The translations under genes were made by a program, and so were the position numbers. From an uncultured Psychroserpens sp. (GTDB lineage Bacteria; Bacteroidota; Bacteroidia; Flavobacteriales; Flavobacteriaceae): 64,000 nt of DNA. The notes under the pieces are model-generated. The model was not told the DNA's origin. It did not search any database and worked only from the letters and a program-made list of their open reading frames with translations. The DNA lies in NCBI GenBank assembly GCA_947488655.1, contig CANKZZ010000002.1, positions 248,001 through 312,000 on the forward strand, read 5' to 3'. Below, in pieces: positions 56,043 to 64,000 of the stretch (its first letter is position 1; every line of letters begins with the position of its first letter).

Positions 56043-56069
56043 CCTGCAAGGTTTTAAAAACCTGCAAGG
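56043..56069. repeat. Dispersed palindromic repeat between argG and argC
   Basis: CCTGCAAGG-TTTTAAAAA-CCTGCAAGG: a direct 9-base repeat on each side of a palindromic core AGGTTTT-A-AAAACCT. It belongs to the same type as the element at 12413-12431. Confidence 0.7.
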
Positions 56070-56079
56070 TCAGGTCATT

Positions 56080-57267
56080 TTAGCTATTTACTTGTTGATA
56101 AATCTTATTTTGATTTCCAACAATTTTAATAAAGCCTTTAGCTTCATCTGCAGTCCAACCTTTATTTTCTTCGCCATAACTTCCAAACTTTGCGTTCATT
56201 AAATCATGTTTAGATGTAATACCGTCTACAGTAAAATGATACGGTTTTAACCTTACAAAAACATCTCCAGAAACTTTGTCTTGACTGCTTTGTAAAAAGG
56301 CTTCCATGTCACGCATTACTGGATCTAGATATTGACCTTCATGCAAATGCATTCCATAGAAATTTGACATATAATCCTTGTGCTGTAATTGCCATTTGGT
56401 CAACGTATGTTTTTCTAATAAATGGTGTGCTTTTATAGTAATTAAAGCTGCTGCAGCTTCAAAACCAACACGACCTTTTATACCAACAATAGTATCACCT
56501 ACGTGAATATCTCTACCAACTGCGTAGGCAGATGCAAGATTGTTTAGTACTTCAATATTTACTTCTGCTGCATTTTCAATTCCGTTAACAGCAACCAATT
56601 CTCCTTTTAAAAAGGTTAATGTAACTTTCTCTTCTTCGGCATGTTTTAATTGCGAAGGATAAGCAGATTCTGGTAATGGTTTTCCTGATGTTAGTGTTTC
56701 TTCACCACCAACACTGGTTCCCCAAAGTCCTTTATTAACTGAATATTTTGCCTTTTCCCAAGATGCTTCAATACCGTTTTCTTTTAAGTAATCAATTTCT
56801 TGTTGTCTGCTTAAACTTCCGTCTCTAATTGGTGTAATAATTTTAATATGTGGTGCTAATGTTTGAAAAATCATATCAAAACGTACTTGATCGTTTCCAG
56901 CTCCTGTGCTTCCGTGTGCGATATATTCAGCATCAATACTTTTTGCATATTCGATAATTTCGATAGCTTGAATGATACGTTCTGCACTTACTGATAACGG
57001 ATAGGTGTTGTTTTTAAGCACATTTCCGAAGATTAAATACTTAATCACTTTATCATAATACGATGCTATTGCGTCGATATTTTTATAGGTTGACACACCC
57101 ATTTTATATGCATTAGCTTCAATGGTTTTTATTTCTTCTACTGAAAAACCTCCTGTATTTACACTAACAGCGTGCACATCATATCCTGCCTTACTTAAAC
57201 TTACTGCGCAATAGGAGGTGTCTAATCCACCACTATATGCTATTACCAATTTGCCTTTATTTTTCAT
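56080..57267 (-). CDS. argG: Argininosuccinate synthase
   Basis: A 395-residue protein, normal length. The ATP-pyrophosphatase motif 'VIAYSGGLDTSYCAVSL' opens the protein; 'YIAHGSTGAGNDQVRF' and 'GLWGTSVGGEETL' are citrulline/aspartate-binding regions. It joins citrulline and aspartate. In the route suggested by argF', citrulline is released by ArgE before this step. The start overlaps the upstream GNAT gene by 11 bases, implying coupled translation. Confidence 0.96.
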   Translation of the reverse strand: MKNKGKLVIAYSGGLDTSYCAVSLSKAGYDVHAVSVNTGGFSVEEIKTIEANAYKMGVSTYKNIDAIASYYDKVIKYLIFGNVLKNNTYPLSVSAERIIQAIEIIEYAKSIDAEYIAHGSTGAGNDQVRFDMIFQTLAPHIKIITPIRDGSLSRQQEIDYLKENGIEASWEKAKYSVNKGLWGTSVGGEETLTSGKPLPESAYPSQLKHAEEEKVTLTFLKGELVAVNGIENAAEVNIEVLNNLASAYAVGRDIHVGDTIVGIKGRVGFEAAAALITIKAHHLLEKHTLTKWQLQHKDYMSNFYGMHLHEGQYLDPVMRDMEAFLQSSQDKVSGDVFVRLKPYHFTVDGITSKHDLMNAKFGSYGEENKGWTADEAKGFIKIVGNQNKIYQQVNS

Positions 57268-57886
57268 TTTTCTCTTTTTTTAAAAACATAGATTGCTTAA
57301 TATTTTTCAATCTGGTCCATACTTTTTTATCATGATTATTTGCTGCTGGTTTTGTTGCTTCCTTTTTAGAGGGATCATACAACATACCTGTACATAAGCA
57401 CATTTTTTGTTCTGTTCTTGTTAAAACATCAAAATTTTTGCAAGTCTGACAACCATTCCAGAAGGATTGATCATCTGTTAATTCGGAAAACGTAACCGGT
57501 TTATAGCCTAAGTCACTATTCATTTTCATAACCGCTAAACCAGTTGTAATACTAAACACTTTTGCATCTGGAAATTTGGTTCTAGAATGCTCGAATATTT
57601 TCTGTTTGATCTGTTTAGCTAAGCCCATGTTTCTAAAATCTGGATGTACAATCAACCCTGAATTGGCTACAAATTTGCCATGGCTCCATTGTTCGATATA
57701 GCAAAAACCTGCAAATTTATCGTCCTCTAATGCGATAACAGCATTACCATTCTCCATTTTGGTAATGATATATTCTGGTTTTCGTTTTGCAATACCAGTT
57801 CCTCTAACTTGAGCAGCATCTGCAATAGTGTTACAAATAATATCTGCGTAAATACTATGTGCTTTATTTGCAATAACAATTTCCAT
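57257..57886 (-). CDS. GNAT acyltransferase, probable N-acylglutamate synthase, with C-terminal Cys cluster
   Basis: A 209-residue protein. The GNAT acyl-CoA loop is seen in 'LIVHPDFRNMGLAKQI' (Arg85 to Ala90, the R/Q-x-x-G-x-A pattern), followed by 'TTGLAVMKMNSDLGYKPV'. A C-terminal extension has Cys146, Cys149, Cys163 and Cys165 ('CQTC' ... 'CLC'), which could bind zinc. It is the first gene of the arg operon, where classical ArgA or ArgJ is missing, so it most likely makes N-acetyl- or N-succinylglutamate. As I recall, a GNAT at the same position in the Bacteroides thetaiotaomicron arg cluster was assigned this job genetically. Confidence 0.82.
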   Translation of the reverse strand: MEIVIANKAHSIYADIICNTIADAAQVRGTGIAKRKPEYIITKMENGNAVIALEDDKFAGFCYIEQWSHGKFVANSGLIVHPDFRNMGLAKQIKQKIFEHSRTKFPDAKVFSITTGLAVMKMNSDLGYKPVTFSELTDDQSFWNGCQTCKNFDVLTRTEQKMCLCTGMLYDPSKKEATKPAANNHDKKVWTRLKNIKQSMFLKKEKNEK

Positions 57887-57975
57887 TGTAATTGAATTTT
57901 TAAATTAAAAATGTAATGTTTTTGTTTTTGAAAGCAGAACCGGACTCACCTAAATTCTATAAATAGAAGTACACC

Positions 57976-58071
57976 CTAAGGGCGACGACGAAAAATTGGA
58001 CGTAAGGTTATCCTGTTATTATTTCTAATAACTGTATTTGAAAAAGGAAATATTTGAATTGAATTGGTCAC
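57976..58071 (-). CDS. Possible second arginine-rich leader peptide (31 codons)
   Basis: A GTG at 58071, preceded two codons earlier by a stop, opens 31 codons ending at TAG (57976-57978). Arg is at positions 16, 20, 24, 28, 29 and 30, the last three consecutive ('IFRRRP'). It lies 47 bases after the first leader peptide and 89 bases before the GNAT start. The frame contains a perfect 7-base hairpin with a GAAA loop. The non-ATG start and unknown conservation make it less sure than the first. Confidence 0.4.
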   Translation of the reverse strand: MTNSIQIFPFSNTVIRNNNRITLRPIFRRRP

Positions 58072-58118
58072 TGTCTAAAAAAATAAAAACTATTAACTAA
58101 ATGCTTGAAGTATGCGTA

Positions 58119-58184
58119 TTAGCGACGTCGTCTGCGCATTGGCAAACTTGTGGGTCTTTCGTTTTTATTTATAGTATTAAACAT
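58119..58184 (-). CDS. Arginine leader peptide, attenuator candidate (21 residues)
   Basis: ATG at 58184 starts a frame of 21 codons: MFNTINKNER, then PTSLPM, then five consecutive Arg codons (CGC AGA CGA CGT CGC) and TAA. Six of 21 residues are Arg, and the five-Arg run uses four different codons, so the run is not a simple repeat. It stands upstream of a nine-gene arginine operon on the same strand. This is the structure expected of a leader peptide on which ribosomes stall when Arg-tRNA is scarce. I know of no characterised arginine attenuator of this kind in Bacteroidota. Expression is not shown by sequence alone. Confidence 0.7.
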   Translation of the reverse strand: MFNTINKNERPTSLPMRRRRR

Positions 58185-58310
58185 GGTGTAAAATTAGAAA
58201 ATAATTTAATATAGAGACTCAATTGTTTGCTTTTTACTTGATTTTTACGAATTTGACAAAATTAATAGCATGTATTTATCATATAGTTAATAAAAAACTT
58301 CTCATTTATT

Positions 58311-59579
58311 TTAAACCAAAAATTGAAACAAATCGGGCTTATCATTTAAATAGTCTCCATAGAAATTATGAAGTTTCATTTTGGTAATTAGAGGTTCTAA
58401 ATCGCTTTGAGATTTTAATTCTAATCCAACTACAGCCACATCATTTTCTCGATTTACTTTCTTTGTATATTCAAAATGCGTAATGTCATCTGTTGGGCCT
58501 AAAATGTCTACTACAAAATCTCTAAGTGCTCCTGATCGTTGTGGAAATTTTACGATGAAATAATGTTTTAAATTAGCATATAGTAGGGCTCTTTCTTTAA
58601 TCTCGGCAGTACGTGTGATATCATTGTTACTTCCGCTAATAACACAAACCACATTTTTTCCTTTTATTTCTTCGGAAAATTGATCTAATGCAGATAGGCT
58701 TAATGCTCCTGCAGGTTCTACAATAATTGCGTCTTTATTATATAAGTCTAATATAGTCTGGCAAACTTTACCTTCATCTACCGTTACTACACGATGCAAA
58801 GTCTCTTTACATATGGCAAAATTTAAATCGCCAACACGTTTTACTGCAGCACCATCAACAAAATTATCAATTGATTTTAACTCGGTGTTTTTATTATTTC
58901 TAATAGAAGTTAACATTGCTGGCGCACCTTTAGGTTCTACACTAATAATTTTTGTTTGTGGAGATAAAATTTTAAATACAGAGGATAATCCTGCTGCGAG
59001 ACCACCACCACCAACTGGGACAAAAACATAATGAATTGGATGCTCTTTTGCTTGATCTATTATTTCTAAACCAACAGTGGCTTGTCCCTCAATTACTTTT
59101 TTGTCATTAAATGGATGAATAAAAGTTTTGTTAAGTGCTTCGCATTGTGTCATTGCAGCGTGATATGCATCATCAAAGGTGTCGCCAATGAGTATGACAT
59201 CAATATAATCTTCTCCAAACATTTTAACCTGCTCTACCTTTTGTTTTGGCGTAGGTGAAGGCATAAATATTGTGCCTTTAATTTTTAATAATTTACAAGA
59301 AATAGCAACACCTTGAGCGTGATTACCTGCACTTGCGCAAACAATTTCATTTTCTATTTGATTGGTGCTTAGCGAAGAGATTTTATTATATGACCCACGA
59401 ATTTTATATGAGCGTACCTCTTGTAAATCTTCTCTCTTAAAAAATATATTTGCTCCAAATTGTTTAGAATAGCGTGCGTTTTTAATTAACGGTGTTACAG
59501 ATGCAATACCATGTAGTTTTTTTGCTGCAGCTTCAATAGCTTCTAAACTTGGTCTATATATAGTTTGAGTTTCTTCCAT
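58311..59579 (-). CDS. ilvA: Threonine ammonia-lyase, biosynthetic
   Basis: A 422-residue PLP enzyme. The PLP Lys is in 'FKREDLQEVRSYKIRGSYN'; 'CASAGNHAQGVA' and 'VPVGGGGLAAG' bind phosphate. The C-terminal region (about 335-422, 'HYFIVKFPQRSGALRDFV') is one ACT-like regulatory domain, against two in the 514-residue E. coli enzyme. It makes 2-oxobutanoate for isoleucine. It is the last gene of the ilv run, 43 bases after ilvC. Operon context rules out a catabolic role. Confidence 0.94.
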   Translation of the reverse strand: MEETQTIYRPSLEAIEAAAKKLHGIASVTPLIKNARYSKQFGANIFFKREDLQEVRSYKIRGSYNKISSLSTNQIENEIVCASAGNHAQGVAISCKLLKIKGTIFMPSPTPKQKVEQVKMFGEDYIDVILIGDTFDDAYHAAMTQCEALNKTFIHPFNDKKVIEGQATVGLEIIDQAKEHPIHYVFVPVGGGGLAAGLSSVFKILSPQTKIISVEPKGAPAMLTSIRNNKNTELKSIDNFVDGAAVKRVGDLNFAICKETLHRVVTVDEGKVCQTILDLYNKDAIIVEPAGALSLSALDQFSEEIKGKNVVCVISGSNNDITRTAEIKERALLYANLKHYFIVKFPQRSGALRDFVVDILGPTDDITHFEYTKKVNRENDVAVVGLELKSQSDLEPLITKMKLHNFYGDYLNDKPDLFQFLV

Positions 59580-59622
59580 GTGTTGTGAAATCTTGAATCT
59601 AGTTCAAAATGACATTGTATAT

Positions 59623-61125
59623 TTAGGCTAAAACCGATGCTTCTGTTTTAACATCTGATTTTATGATTTTCATTGCAGTCATTGCTGCTCTTAATCGCTT
59701 ACCTACTGCTTCGATAGGATGATTTCTAATAGCATCGTTTACTGCTATTAATTCTACATTATCAACTCCGTTTGTTTTTGAAAAAGGCTTACCAATAATA
59801 TCTGTTTCGACTGATGTCATAAAATCTATTAAAAGTGGTTTGCACGCATGATCAAATAAGTAGCAACCATATTCCGCAGTGTCTGAAATTACTCTGTTCA
59901 TTTCAAATAATTTTTTTCTAGCAATTGTATTAGCAATTAATGGTAATTCATGAAGTGATTCGTAGTATGCAGAATCTTCAATAATTCCAGCACTCACCAT
60001 AGTTTCATATGCTAGTTCTACACCAGATTTCACAAAAGCTACTAATAACGTACCATGGTCAAAATATTCTTGTTCAGAAATATGGTCTGAAGTTAATGCT
60101 GTTTTTTCAAAAGCAGTTTCACCTGTTTCTGCTCTCCATTTCAACAGGTTTACGTCATCATTTGCCCAATCTTCCATCATGGTTTTCGAGAAATGACCCG
60201 AAATAATATCGTCCATATGTTTCTCGAATAACGGACGCATAATGTCTTTTAATTCTTCAGATAATTGGTATGCTTTTACTTTTGCTGGATTAGATAAACG
60301 GTCCATCATGTTTGTAATTCCACCATGCTTTAAAGCTTCAGTAATAGTTTCCCAACCAAACTGAATTAATTTTGCAGCATAACCAGCTTCAATACCCTCT
60401 GCTACCATTTTATCAAAAGATAAAATAGCACCAGTTTGTAACAAACCACATAAAATGGTTTGCTCACCCATTAAATCACTTTTAACTTCAGCAACGAAAG
60501 ATGATTCTAAAACACCTGCACGATGACCTCCTGTTGCAGCAGCATAAGCTTTGGCCTGAGTCCAACCTTTATTTTCTGGGTCATTTTCTGGATGTACAGC
60601 AATTAATGTTGGTACACCAAAACCACGTTTATATTCTTCTCTCACTTCGGTACCTGGACACTTTGGAGCCACCATTATAACTGTAATGTCCTCTCTAATT
60701 TTGGTGCCTTCTTCTACAATGTTAAATCCGTGAGAATAGCTTAGTGTTGCTCCTTTTTTCATTAAAGGCATCACTGCTTTTACCACATTGGTGTGTTGTT
60801 TATCTGGTGTTAAATTTAATACTAAATCTGCAGTAGGAATCAACTCGTTGTAAGTGCCAACTGCAAAACCGTTACTAGTTGCGTTTTTATAAGACTCGCG
60901 TTGCTCATCAATTGCAACTTTTCTTAATGTATATGAAATATCTAAACCTGAATCTCTCATGTTTAAACCTTGATTTAAGCCTTGTGCGCCACAACCAACG
61001 ATAACTATTTTTTTTCCTTTTAATGCATTTACACCATCTTCAAACTCTGAAGCATCCATGAATCTACATTTACCTAATTGTTCTAGTTGGTTTCTTAATG
61101 ATAATGTGTTGAAATAATTTGACAT
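59623..61125 (-). CDS. ilvC: Ketol-acid reductoisomerase, long (class II) form
   Basis: A 500-residue protein like the E. coli class II enzyme (about 490) rather than the 330-residue class I form. NADPH-binding '[21 protein letters not shown]' region is split over the GxGxxG loop, with 'YTLRK' after it. The duplicated knotted domains carry the Mg-binding '[12 protein letters not shown]' and, in the second repeat, '[15 protein letters not shown]'. It serves both isoleucine and valine synthesis. It lies 22 bases after ilvN. Confidence 0.95.
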   Translation of the reverse strand: MSNYFNTLSLRNQLEQLGKCRFMDASEFEDGVNALKGKKIVIVGCGAQGLNQGLNMRDSGLDISYTLRKVAIDEQRESYKNATSNGFAVGTYNELIPTADLVLNLTPDKQHTNVVKAVMPLMKKGATLSYSHGFNIVEEGTKIREDITVIMVAPKCPGTEVREEYKRGFGVPTLIAVHPENDPENKGWTQAKAYAAATGGHRAGVLESSFVAEVKSDLMGEQTILCGLLQTGAILSFDKMVAEGIEAGYAAKLIQFGWETITEALKHGGITNMMDRLSNPAKVKAYQLSEELKDIMRPLFEKHMDDIISGHFSKTMMEDWANDDVNLLKWRAETGETAFEKTALTSDHISEQEYFDHGTLLVAFVKSGVELAYETMVSAGIIEDSAYYESLHELPLIANTIARKKLFEMNRVISDTAEYGCYLFDHACKPLLIDFMTSVETDIIGKPFSKTNGVDNVELIAVNDAIRNHPIEAVGKRLRAAMTAMKIIKSDVKTEASVLA

Positions 61126-61147
61126 TGTCTTTTATTTTAATTGTTGG

Positions 61148-61675
61148 TTATGCTTGAAAAGCTTCTAGCATTGTTGATATTTTCATTTCGTCCTTAGTCA
61201 CTGCAATACGTCCAGAACGTGTAAATTGCATGATTCCAAAAACGTTTAATTCTCGGTATAATAGTTCTATTTCTTCTTTACGTCCCGATTTTTCAATCAC
61301 GAAAAAATCACGATTTACAGTTACAATTCTTGCATTACTTTCTTTAATTATATTTTGAATTTGTCTTTCATCAAATAACAAATCTGATTTCATTTTAAAG
61401 ATGCAAGACTCTTGATAAATTGTTTCATCCTCGGTATGGTAATACGCTTTAATAACTTCAACTTGTTTTTCTATTTGACCAATGATTTTTTTCATTTGAT
61501 CTTCTGCGAGTAAGACTACCATAGTCCATTTTGTGACATTTTCTATTTCAGAAACAGAAGAGTTTATACTTTCAATATTTATATGTCTTCTCTGAAATAT
61601 TGCTGAAATTCGATTTAACAATCCGATATTATTTTCGGTGTAAATTGAAACGGTATATAAGTTATTTTGATTCAT
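61148..61675 (-). CDS. ilvN: Acetolactate synthase small (regulatory) subunit
   Basis: A 175-residue protein with an N-terminal ACT domain ('YTVSIYTENNIGLLNRISAIFQRRHINIESI') and a second ACT-like C-terminal domain. It gives feedback control by branched-chain amino acids and activates the large subunit. One base separates it from ilvB. Length is typical (160-190). Confidence 0.95.
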   Translation of the reverse strand: MNQNNLYTVSIYTENNIGLLNRISAIFQRRHINIESINSSVSEIENVTKWTMVVLLAEDQMKKIIGQIEKQVEVIKAYYHTEDETIYQESCIFKMKSDLLFDERQIQNIIKESNARIVTVNRDFFVIEKSGRKEEIELLYRELNVFGIMQFTRSGRIAVTKDEMKISTMLEAFQA

Positions 61676-61676
61676 A

Positions 61677-63428
61677 TTATTCTAATCTTATATCTGAAAC
61701 TGATGCTCCTGTTGGTATCATTGGAAAAACATTTCCTTCTTTTTCAACGCAAACCTCTAAAAAATAAGGACCGTCTGTATTAATCATTTTAGCTACAGCA
61801 TCTTTTAAATCTTCTCGTTTTGTCACTTTTTCTGCCTCAATAAAATAACCTTTAGCGATAGCGACAAAATCTGGGTTTGTCATTTCGGTTGAGGCATAAC
61901 GCTTATCAAAAAACAGTTGTTGCCATTGACGTACCATACCTAAAAATTCGTTATTTAAAACTACTATTTTAACACCAGCTTTTTGCTGAAAAATAGTACC
62001 TAGTTCTTGAATAGTCATCTGATAACCACCATCGCCAGAAATAGAAATCACCTCACGCTCTGGAGCTGCCATTTTTGCTCCAATTGCAGCAGGCAGACCA
62101 AATCCCATTGTCCCTAAACCTCCAGACGTAATATTACTTCTGGTTTTATTAAAATTGGCATAACGACAAGCAATCATTTGGTGCTGACCAACATCTGTAA
62201 CAATTGCTGCATCTCCTTTAGTCTGGTTATTAATTTCCTTTAAAACTTCAGCCATTGTTAAGCCTTCTTTAGTAGGATGTAAATCGTGCTTTATTACTTT
62301 TTCATATTCAATAGCATATAAATCCTTAAATTTTTGATGCCATTCTGGATACGTTTTTTCTATTAAAAGCGGTAATAAGGCTGCTAAACTTTCTTTTGCA
62401 TCACCTAAAACTGCTACATCTGTTTTTACATTTTTATCTATTTCGGCTGGATCAATTTCAAAATGTATCACTTTAGCTTGTTTTGCGTAGGTTGCAAGAT
62501 TTCCTGTCACACGATCGTCAAATCGCATCCCAATTGCTATTAAAACATCGCAATCATTTGTTAATACATTTGGTGCATAATTACCATGCATACCAACCAT
62601 ACCAATATTTAATGGATGAGAAGTTGGGATTGCTCCTGCGCCTAAAATGGTCCAAGCCGATGGGATTCCTGCTTTTTCTACTACAGCTTTGAATTGCATT
62701 TCAGCTTGACCTAAAGCTACGCCTTGTCCCCAAACAATCATTGGTTTTTTTGCAGCATTAATTAATTTTGCTGCAGCTTCAACAGAAGTTCTATCTAATT
62801 TTGGAATAGGGATATAACTCCTTACACCTTTACATTTTTCGTATTTAAAATCAAACTCTTCAAATTGAGCGTCTTTTGTAATATCAATTAAAACAGGTCC
62901 TGGGCGACCGCTTCTAGCAATATAAAAAGCTTTAGCCATAACTTCGGGGATTTGGGAAGCTTTGGTAATTTGGTGATTCCATTTAGTAACAGGCGTAGAA
63001 ATACCCACAATATCTGTTTCTTGAAACGCATCACTACCTAATAAATGAGAAGCCACTTGACCTGTAATACATACCATAGGCGTACTATCAATTTGTGCAT
63101 CTGCAATACCTGTAATTAAATTTGTAGCACCAGGTCCTGATGTGGCAATTGCGACACCCACTTTTCCAGAAATACGAGCATAACCTTGTGCAGAATGTGT
63201 TGCACCTTGTTCATGACGAGTTAACACGTGGTGTATTTTATCTTGATATTTATATAACTCATCATAAACTGGCATTATTGCTCCACCAGGATATCCATAA
63301 AGGATATCTACACCTTCGGCCAACAAGCATTTTATAATCGCTTCACTTCCCGATATACGTACTGTTTGTTGTGAAGTAGTATCGGTTTCTTTTATGGTTT
63401 TTGTTTCCATATTTTCTATTTTTTCCAT
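61677..63428 (-). CDS. ilvB: Acetolactate synthase large subunit
   Basis: Length is 583 residues from the ATG at 63428, two bases before the ilvD stop; an upstream ATG (63467) would overlap ilvD. A second in-frame ATG at 63410 is also possible. Seen: 'YGYPGGAIMPVYDEL', the catalytic Glu in 'RHEQGATHSAQGYAR', FAD region 'GMRFDDRVTGN' and the ThDP motif 'SGDGGYQMTIQELGT'. It forms acetolactate and acetohydroxybutyrate, the common first step of Val/Leu and Ile synthesis. Confidence 0.96.
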   Translation of the reverse strand: MEKIENMETKTIKETDTTSQQTVRISGSEAIIKCLLAEGVDILYGYPGGAIMPVYDELYKYQDKIHHVLTRHEQGATHSAQGYARISGKVGVAIATSGPGATNLITGIADAQIDSTPMVCITGQVASHLLGSDAFQETDIVGISTPVTKWNHQITKASQIPEVMAKAFYIARSGRPGPVLIDITKDAQFEEFDFKYEKCKGVRSYIPIPKLDRTSVEAAAKLINAAKKPMIVWGQGVALGQAEMQFKAVVEKAGIPSAWTILGAGAIPTSHPLNIGMVGMHGNYAPNVLTNDCDVLIAIGMRFDDRVTGNLATYAKQAKVIHFEIDPAEIDKNVKTDVAVLGDAKESLAALLPLLIEKTYPEWHQKFKDLYAIEYEKVIKHDLHPTKEGLTMAEVLKEINNQTKGDAAIVTDVGQHQMIACRYANFNKTRSNITSGGLGTMGFGLPAAIGAKMAAPEREVISISGDGGYQMTIQELGTIFQQKAGVKIVVLNNEFLGMVRQWQQLFFDKRYASTEMTNPDFVAIAKGYFIEAEKVTKREDLKDAVAKMINTDGPYFLEVCVEKEGNVFPMIPTGASVSDIRLE

Positions 63429-63429
63429 A

Positions 63430-64000
63430 CTATAAATCTGTAACACATCCTTTTGATGCAGACGCAACAGATTTTGCGTATTTATATAAAATTCCTTTAT
63501 TGTGTTTTAATGGTGGAGCAACCCATTTAGATTTTCTTTTTTCTAATTCTTCTTCGGAAATTAAAACGTTTATAGAATTGTCCACTGCACTAATTCTAAT
63601 TTTATCACCTGTATTTAATAAAGCTATAGTGCCACCTGATTGAGCCTCAGGAGTTATGTGACCAACCACAAATCCGTGAGTTCCTCCAGAAAAACGTCCA
63701 TCTGTAATTAATGCTACAGATTTACCTAAACCTGCTCCCATAATTAATGACGTTGGTTTTAGCATTTCTGGCATTCCTGGACCACCTTTTGGTCCAACAT
63801 ATCTAATGACGACTACATCTCCTTTTTCTACTTCTCCATTAGAAATACCTGTATTTGCTGCTTGCTCGCCATCATAAACTACTGCCTTTCCTTCAAATAA
63901 CAAACCTTCGTTTCCAGAGATTTTTGCTACAGCGCCTTCTGAGGCTAAGTTTCCGTAGATAATTTGAATATTTCCTGAGGTTTTTAATGCTTTATCTTTT
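63430..64000 (-). CDS. ilvD: Dihydroxy-acid dehydratase, 5' end beyond the window
   Basis: The frame continues to the right edge, so only the C-terminal 190 residues are seen. They match IlvD: '[14 protein letters not shown]', '[14 protein letters not shown]', '[16 protein letters not shown]', '[20 protein letters not shown]' and '[12 protein letters not shown]'. The [Fe-S] cysteines lie outside the window. It is followed at one base by ilvB and leads the ilvD-B-N-C-A run. Confidence 0.95.
   Translation of the reverse strand, partial: KDKALKTSGNIQIIYGNLASEGAVAKISGNEGLLFEGKAVVYDGEQAANTGISNGEVEKGDVVVIRYVGPKGGPGMPEMLKPTSLIMGAGLGKSVALITDGRFSGGTHGFVVGHITPEAQSGGTIALLNTGDKIRISAVDNSINVLISEEELEKRKSKWVAPPLKHNKGILYKYAKSVASASKGCVTDL

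Larger units (their letters stand above)
57887..58310 (-). promoter_or_regulatory. Long leader region of the arginine operon
   Basis: 424 bases between ilvA and the first arg gene, far longer than other gaps in the operon. On the minus strand it holds two small Arg-rich open frames (listed separately). It also has a hairpin GTTATTA-GAAA-TAATAAC (58032-58015), short arms ATGCG/CGCAT around the Arg codons of the first frame (58135-58139 and 58112-58116), and a T-rich stretch at 58074-58090. That stretch contains a 10-base segment (58081-58090) complementary to an early part of frame 1 (58161-58170). No classical GC-rich terminator was found by eye, and no clear ilvA terminator either. Confidence 0.55.

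Overview
The window is AT-rich DNA from a member of the Bacteroidota, most probably a marine Flavobacteriaceae. The evidence is a SusC/SusD-type outer-membrane pair, a lipoprotein TamL with TamB, the Bacteroidota-type transcarbamylase ArgF', promoters resembling the TTG / TAnnTTTG type, few recognisable Shine-Dalgarno sites, and many lipoprotein signals. No rRNA, tRNA, CRISPR array, insertion sequence or prophage gene was found. The content is chromosomal and mostly metabolic.

Layout. (1) 1-9330, minus strand: an arsenosugar-type operon reading peroxidase-like protein, ArsS, DUF2064 glycosyltransferase, SusC, SusD, sodium:solute symporter, a degenerate metallophosphoesterase and a rhodanese-like protein that runs off the left edge. 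(2) 9507-16730: a purine/molybdenum-hydroxylase region with XdhC, an unknown membrane protein overlapping a P-loop NTPase, a small membrane protein with an unclear start, the xanthine dehydrogenase subunits and guanine deaminase. (3) 16833-27473: TamL/TamB, an M19 dipeptidase, a fasciclin lipoprotein and an MtfA-like peptidase. (4) 27499-32402: a second, Tat-exported molybdenum hydroxylase (IorAB type), a MocA-like nucleotidyltransferase and a helical-repeat protein. (5) 32547-39449, plus strand: leuA-leuC-leuD-leuB-ppc. (6) 39632-48767: a nitrogen-assimilation block, with a porin, PII and Amt on the minus strand, divergent from gltB-gltD. (7) 48826-58184, minus strand: a nine-gene arginine/proline operon (GNAT, argG, argC, proC, argD, argF', argB, argE, argH) preceded by a 424-base leader. 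(8) 58311-64000, minus strand: ilvD (partial)-ilvB-ilvN-ilvC-ilvA.

How it fits together. Regions 5-8 form a hub in which PEP carboxylase supplies oxaloacetate, Amt/PII/GOGAT assimilate ammonium into glutamate, and glutamate and pyruvate/threonine carbon feed Arg, Pro, Leu, Ile and Val synthesis. Regions 2 and 4 hold two molybdenum hydroxylases and two proteins (XdhC, MocA) of the kind that mature their cofactor.

The most notable signals are non-coding or subtle. The arg leader contains a 21-codon frame (58119-58184) ending in five consecutive Arg codons and a stop, followed by a second Arg-rich frame (57976-58071). This looks like ribosome-mediated attenuation by arginine. ArgF' carries Ser at the position that separates acetylornithine from succinylornithine enzymes, which points to succinylated intermediates. 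Short palindromes of one family sit just 5' of gltD, argF', argC and proC, all in the same orientation relative to the gene. Two ACCC-N11-GGGT palindromes 53 bases apart lie in the promoter region of the porin-PII-Amt operon. The metallophosphoesterase of the arsenic operon has lost its first metal site.
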